From Symbiodinium natans (Eukaryota > Sar > Dinophyceae > Suessiales > Symbiodiniaceae): a DNA stretch of 64,000 nucleotides. Both the position numbers and the translations under genes were made by a program. The notes below the pieces were generated by a model that saw only the letters and a program-made list of their open reading frames with translations, had not been told where the DNA came from and ran no database searches. Location: positions 867,485 through 931,484 of the forward strand of contig CAJNDS010000458.1 in assembly GCA_905221605.1 (NCBI GenBank). Direction: 5' to 3'. This document shows positions 63,993-64,000 of this stretch, piece by piece; position 1 is the stretch's first letter; each line of letters begins with the position of its first letter.

Positions 63993-64000
63993 GTGGCATT

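Larger units (their letters stand above)
55984..64000 (+). repeat. Segmental duplication, copy 2 (truncated by the window)
   Basis: Same orientation and order as 22238-29700. Additions relative to copy 1: about 58022-58465 and about 60836-61152. Losses: about 24610-24706 and about 24754-24894 of copy 1. Runs to the window end. Confidence 0.97.

Noticed and set aside
1-64000. CRISPR array
   Set aside because: The repeats are tandem and uninterrupted or have repetitive spacers; the sequence is eukaryotic.
1-64000. Window is a true chromosome end
   Set aside because: No terminal array at either edge; arrays are internal, in both orientations, and many lie in introns.

Overview
The window looks like nuclear DNA of a dinoflagellate. 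The evidence is indirect but consistent: GC-rich exons; introns that read in frame with GA or GC as well as GT donors and an AG acceptor followed by G; small mobile elements that appear to become introns (introners); and a multi-exon membrane protein whose motifs (FWSHSW, VFLD..CINQ, SLFILWDPSY, WCIFE.AAF) I recall from large dinoflagellate families. TTTAGGG-type repeats (CCCTAAA on the other strand) occur from end to end in dozens of internal arrays of both orientations. Eimeria also carries interstitial AAACCCT and trinucleotide repeats, so a coccidian is the main alternative; the splice signals and the gene at 33-38 kb argue against it.

Layout. 1-5 kb: telomere-like arrays, a TA microsatellite and two introner-like elements. 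5.2-7 kb: four exons of an EF-hand gene separated by introns full of telomere-like arrays, then a likely minus-strand gene end at 7.4-7.7 kb. 8.3-9.95 kb: a dispersed-repeat cluster bracketed by palindromes. 10-22 kb: arrays, G/C-rich minisatellites and isolated exon-like islands. 22.24-29.7 kb and 55.98-64.0 kb: two copies of one segment, same orientation, about 33.7 kb apart; the second runs off the window. Several exon-like islands inside are preserved between copies, one with only synonymous changes, while telomere-like arrays differ in length, presence, site and even orientation. 30.3-32.3 kb: a small acidic-repeat gene cut by an introner and two exons joined in frame across telomere-like repeats. 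32.5-33.3 kb: a 0.7 kb trinucleotide tract. 33.4-37.7 kb: the clearest gene, about eleven exons, whose introns include three introners carrying telomere-like repeats. 39.7-43.2 kb: a roughly 690-bp tandem repeat, five copies. 44-47.3 kb: decayed telomere-like repeat, AT-rich DNA and two more tandem arrays. 47.4-49.4 kb: a frame-disrupted gene of unknown function. 49.4-55.98 kb: an AT-rich, gene-free island built partly from consecutive unrelated tandem repeats.

Main inference: short terminal-inverted-repeat elements insert with a 4-bp target duplication, and that duplication supplies the GA or GC donor, so splicing restores the original reading frame. Telomere-like repeats have grown inside or beside these introns and in some cases supply the splice donor (G|GTTTAGG). 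All coordinates and joins were read by eye; no database search or alignment was run.
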